Source of the DNA: an uncultured Lachnospiraceae bacterium
GTDB lineage: Bacteria > Bacillota > Clostridia > Lachnospirales > Lachnospiraceae
DNA length: 15,454 bases
Reading direction: 5' to 3'
NCBI GenBank assembly: GCA_934418055.1
Contig: CAKRWX010000030.1
Span: 1 to 15,454 of the forward strand
This document shows, in pieces, positions 13,159 through 15,454 of the stretch; within the stretch, counting starts at the first letter, position 1; each line of letters starts with the position of its first letter. Position numbers and translations under genes: made by a program. Below the pieces are notes generated by a model. It saw only the letters and a program-made list of their open reading frames with translations. It ran no database searches and was not told the origin of the DNA.

Positions 13159-14148
13159 ATGAAAAGAAACAAACAATGGAATCATATCAGATCCGGGCTG
13201 GCGGCAGGTGCTGTCAGTCTGGTTTTTGTGTTGTCTGGCTGTAAAAATGGTCTTCCGATGATGTCGGAAACACGAGAGAACCAAGATTATCCAAAGGCCC
13301 AGGCGATGATCGTGGTGGCCACAGAGCGGAACCGCTATGAAAAGACCTATACGGACCAGATCTGGGATGTGACCCTGGAAAATGGTCAGACATTTGAGAA
13401 TTATCTGTTGGATCAGGTGCAGAGCTTTCTGAAGGATTTAAAAACCATGAATTTGCTTGCCAAGAACCAGGAGATCAGTCTGACCAGCGCGGAAAAAGAC
13501 CGGATCCATCAGCTGTCGGAGACCTATTTTAACAGTCTGACTTCTGGGGATCTGGAGTACATGGGAATCACGGAAGAGGATGTGGAGACCATGTATCAGC
13601 AGTATTATATTGCCAATAAGACGGTGGGGCAGCTGACGGAGGCGATTGATCTGGAGGTCAGCGACAGTGATGCCAAGGTCATTGAAGTGCTGCAGATCCA
13701 GGTTTCTGATCCGGAAACGGCCCAGACAGCGTATGAGCGGGTGACGGATGGCAATGAGGATTTCCAGACGGTGGCAAAGGAAGTATCGGAAGATGTGGAG
13801 ATCGACCGGAAGATCGGAAGAGGAGAATACGCGGCGGTTTTGGAGACTGCGGCTTTTAATCTGGAAAACGGGCAGATCAGTCCGGTGACGGAATATGATG
13901 GAAAGTATTACATTTTCCAGTGTGTCAATGATTATGACGCGGACGCCACACAGGAAAGAAAGACCCGGCTTTACGAAACTCGTAAAAACCAGGCCTTTCG
14001 ACAGATCTACTCCAGTTTTCAGCAGGAGAATCAGGTAAATTTCTCTGATGAAATGTGGTCGGATATTCATTTTGATGAAAATGATCAGACCGAGACCGAC
14101 AATTTCTTTACTTTATACCAGGAAGAATTTGGAAGCCAGGGCTTCTAA
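13159..14148 (+). CDS. PrsA/SurA-like foldase lipoprotein (parvulin domain, catalytic residues degenerate)
   Basis: A 329-residue predicted lipoprotein with signal SGLAAGAVSLVFVLSGC, lipobox LSGC and lipidated Cys28. An N-terminal helical, SurA/PrsA-like chaperone region follows (about 45-165), then a parvulin-like domain (about 174-258) recognisable from DPETAQTAYERVTDGNEDFQTVAKEVSED, the AAFNLENGQISPVTEYDGKYYIFQ end and spacing. The usual first-strand HIL motif is VIEVLQIQV here, so the conserved His is absent; the domain may be a chaperone without isomerase activity. A Gln-rich C-terminal tail follows. It probably assists folding of secreted proteins outside the cytoplasmic membrane. AGAGG (13144-13148) is the ribosome site. 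The 3' end overlaps the minus-strand aminopeptidase gene by 36 bp. Confidence 0.82.
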   Translation: MKRNKQWNHIRSGLAAGAVSLVFVLSGCKNGLPMMSETRENQDYPKAQAMIVVATERNRYEKTYTDQIWDVTLENGQTFENYLLDQVQSFLKDLKTMNLLAKNQEISLTSAEKDRIHQLSETYFNSLTSGDLEYMGITEEDVETMYQQYYIANKTVGQLTEAIDLEVSDSDAKVIEVLQIQVSDPETAQTAYERVTDGNEDFQTVAKEVSEDVEIDRKIGRGEYAAVLETAAFNLENGQISPVTEYDGKYYIFQCVNDYDADATQERKTRLYETRKNQAFRQIYSSFQQENQVNFSDEMWSDIHFDENDQTETDNFFTLYQEEFGSQGF

Positions 14149-15402
14149 AGCGGCCTGATCGGCGGATCCCATCAGTTCTCTGGCGGAATGCATAGCCAGA
14201 ATCGGAACGCCTACGTCTACCGTCTTCATGGCTAACAGGGCGGAAGATAATGCGCCTAAGGTAGAACCACCCCTTAAATCAGAACGGTTAGAGAATTTTT
14301 TATATGGAATGTGGCTGTCTTTACAGATCGCTTCTACGACGCTGATGCAGGATGCGTCTGTGGAATAGGATTGGGAGGCAGCCATTTTGATTGCTACGCC
14401 ATCGCCTAAGAAGATCTGATTCTTGATGTCACATTTCTCCGTGTGGTTTGGATGCATGGCGTGAGCCACATCCATGGAGATTAAGAAACCGCCCATGATG
14501 GCGTTTAAATAATCGGTACGCCCGAAGCCTAAAGATGCGTACAGTTTTTCCAGGATCCGGTCTGTAACTGCGGAAAGAGCGCCCTGTTTGGTACGGCTGC
14601 CGATCTCCTCATTATCATAGAGGAAAATGGCGTTGATGCCATTTTCACGGAAACCAGCGCGGATTCCGGTGAGACATGCCTGAACAGAAGTTAAGTTATC
14701 CAGTCTTGGGGAACTGAAAAATTCCTCGTCTATGCCTAAAGTGGTGCTGTCATCCAGGTTGTATACATAGATTTCATAGTCCAGGATCGCCTCTGGGTCA
14801 CAGCCGACTTCTTTGGCCAGCAGGTTGACGAAGTAATGGTCTTTGTCCAGGGTATCTTTGATCATGGTCAGAAGCGGAAGCATATCCACCTGTGGATTAT
14901 ATGCCACGCCGTTGTTTACTTCCCGGTTCATATGGATGGCCAGGTTCGGCACCGTCAGAAGCGGACGCTTAAAATTGATGAAGTGGACGTTCGGGGAAAA
15001 TGGATCACTGCCTGCCACGCAGACTTTACCGGACATGGAAAGAGGACGGTCCATCCAGGTATTTAAGATTGGTCCGCCGTAAACTTCCACATTTAATTTG
15101 CCGTAACGTCCGGTGGTCACTTCCGGAGATGGCTTTAATTTCAGGCAAGGCCAGTCGGTGTGGGCTGCTTCCATGCGAAGGGATGGAAGAGCACCGTTCT
15201 GTTTGCCGATGGTAAATGCCATCAGGGAAGAATCAAAGATCGGCAGATAGTATCCCTGTTCTTCTTTCAGATCCCAGGTTCCAGTCAAAGTTAATGGGTG
15301 AAAACCGGCTTCTTCCAATAATCTGGATGCCTCCATAACGCAATGATAGGGAGAAACCGATGCCTGCAGTGTATGCTGTAATGCGGATAATGTCTCAGTC
15401 AT
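14113..15402 (-). CDS. apeB: M18-family aminopeptidase (aspartyl aminopeptidase-like)
   Basis: A 429-residue cytosolic zinc aminopeptidase of family M18, which removes N-terminal residues, often acidic ones, from peptides. Likely metal ligands and catalytic residues: H81 in AAHTDWP, D235 in SPRLDN, the Glu pair E265-E266 in DNEEIGSRTKQGA, D311 in ISMDVAHAMHPNH, and H405 in ILAMHSAREL. The length and N-terminus (MTETLSALQHTLQASVSPYHCV) match the family, so it is complete. On the minus strand an AAGGAGA lies 8 nt before the ATG, supporting the start. The gene is transcribed toward the foldase lipoprotein gene with overlapping 3' ends and no terminator between them. The bacterial gene symbol is tentative. 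Confidence 0.93.
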   Translation of the reverse strand: MTETLSALQHTLQASVSPYHCVMEASRLLEEAGFHPLTLTGTWDLKEEQGYYLPIFDSSLMAFTIGKQNGALPSLRMEAAHTDWPCLKLKPSPEVTTGRYGKLNVEVYGGPILNTWMDRPLSMSGKVCVAGSDPFSPNVHFINFKRPLLTVPNLAIHMNREVNNGVAYNPQVDMLPLLTMIKDTLDKDHYFVNLLAKEVGCDPEAILDYEIYVYNLDDSTTLGIDEEFFSSPRLDNLTSVQACLTGIRAGFRENGINAIFLYDNEEIGSRTKQGALSAVTDRILEKLYASLGFGRTDYLNAIMGGFLISMDVAHAMHPNHTEKCDIKNQIFLGDGVAIKMAASQSYSTDASCISVVEAICKDSHIPYKKFSNRSDLRGGSTLGALSSALLAMKTVDVGVPILAMHSARELMGSADQAALEALASKFFLV

Positions 15403-15454
15403 GATGAAAATCTCCTTATGTAAAAAATAATTACCTGTAACTGTTCAGTACCTT

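Noticed and set aside
14132..14145. GAAGCC/GGCTTC palindrome as a bidirectional terminator for the convergent genes
   Set aside because: Only 5 pairs with a 4-nt loop, no T tract on either side, and it is coding on both strands.
1..15454. Mobile elements, CRISPR arrays, tRNA or rRNA genes
   Set aside because: No transposase, integrase, phage gene, spaced palindromic repeats or tRNA-like cloverleaf was recognised by eye, and gene content and composition look uniform.

Overview
The window reads as a chromosomal segment of a spore-forming, low-to-mid GC Firmicute, most probably a Lachnospiraceae-type Clostridium. Reasons: a full-length Spo0A with a typical effector domain, strong AGGAGG-type ribosome binding sites, Gram-positive lipoproteins, a DUF212/YuiD protein, a CmpB-like membrane protein, and dense gene packing. 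The organism assignment is inference. I see no tRNA, rRNA, CRISPR array, insertion sequence or phage gene.

Region 1 (1-1532) holds the 3' end of an OmpR-family response regulator gene and its overlapping sensor histidine kinase, closed by a strong terminator that spans the kinase stop codon. Region 2 (about 1572-6455) is a four-gene, translationally coupled operon: a GldA-like ABC ATPase carrying a coding 15-bp tandem repeat, a GldF-like ABC-2 permease, a GldG-like auxiliary protein and a DUF4340 protein. Its promoter has a TTTCAG-N5-TTTCAG direct repeat at the -35 position. This suggests, without proving it, that the adjacent two-component system controls the exporter.

Region 3 (6456-7390) is a single lipoprotein gene with a DUF3221-like fold, a perfect TATAAT, a hairpin at the predicted mRNA 5' end and its own terminator. 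Region 4 (7391-8356) is spo0A. Its upstream region carries a perfect 0A box (TGTCGAA), which points to autoregulation, and an unexplained 11-bp-phased direct repeat.

Region 5 (8357-14148) is a run of same-strand housekeeping genes: glycogen synthase (with a possible Shine-Dalgarno-masking leader), an HD phosphohydrolase, a DUF212 protein, a CmpB-family membrane protein, a Maf pyrophosphatase overlapping a Cof-type HAD phosphatase, and a PrsA/SurA-like lipoprotein that lacks the usual catalytic histidine. Region 6 (14113-15402) is an M18 aminopeptidase on the minus strand. Its 3' end overlaps the lipoprotein gene by 36 bp in a convergent arrangement.

The best candidate for an under-described system is the two-component plus Gld-like ABC/DUF4340 cluster. 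The most useful regulatory observations are the 0A box upstream of spo0A, the phased direct repeats, and the leader structures.
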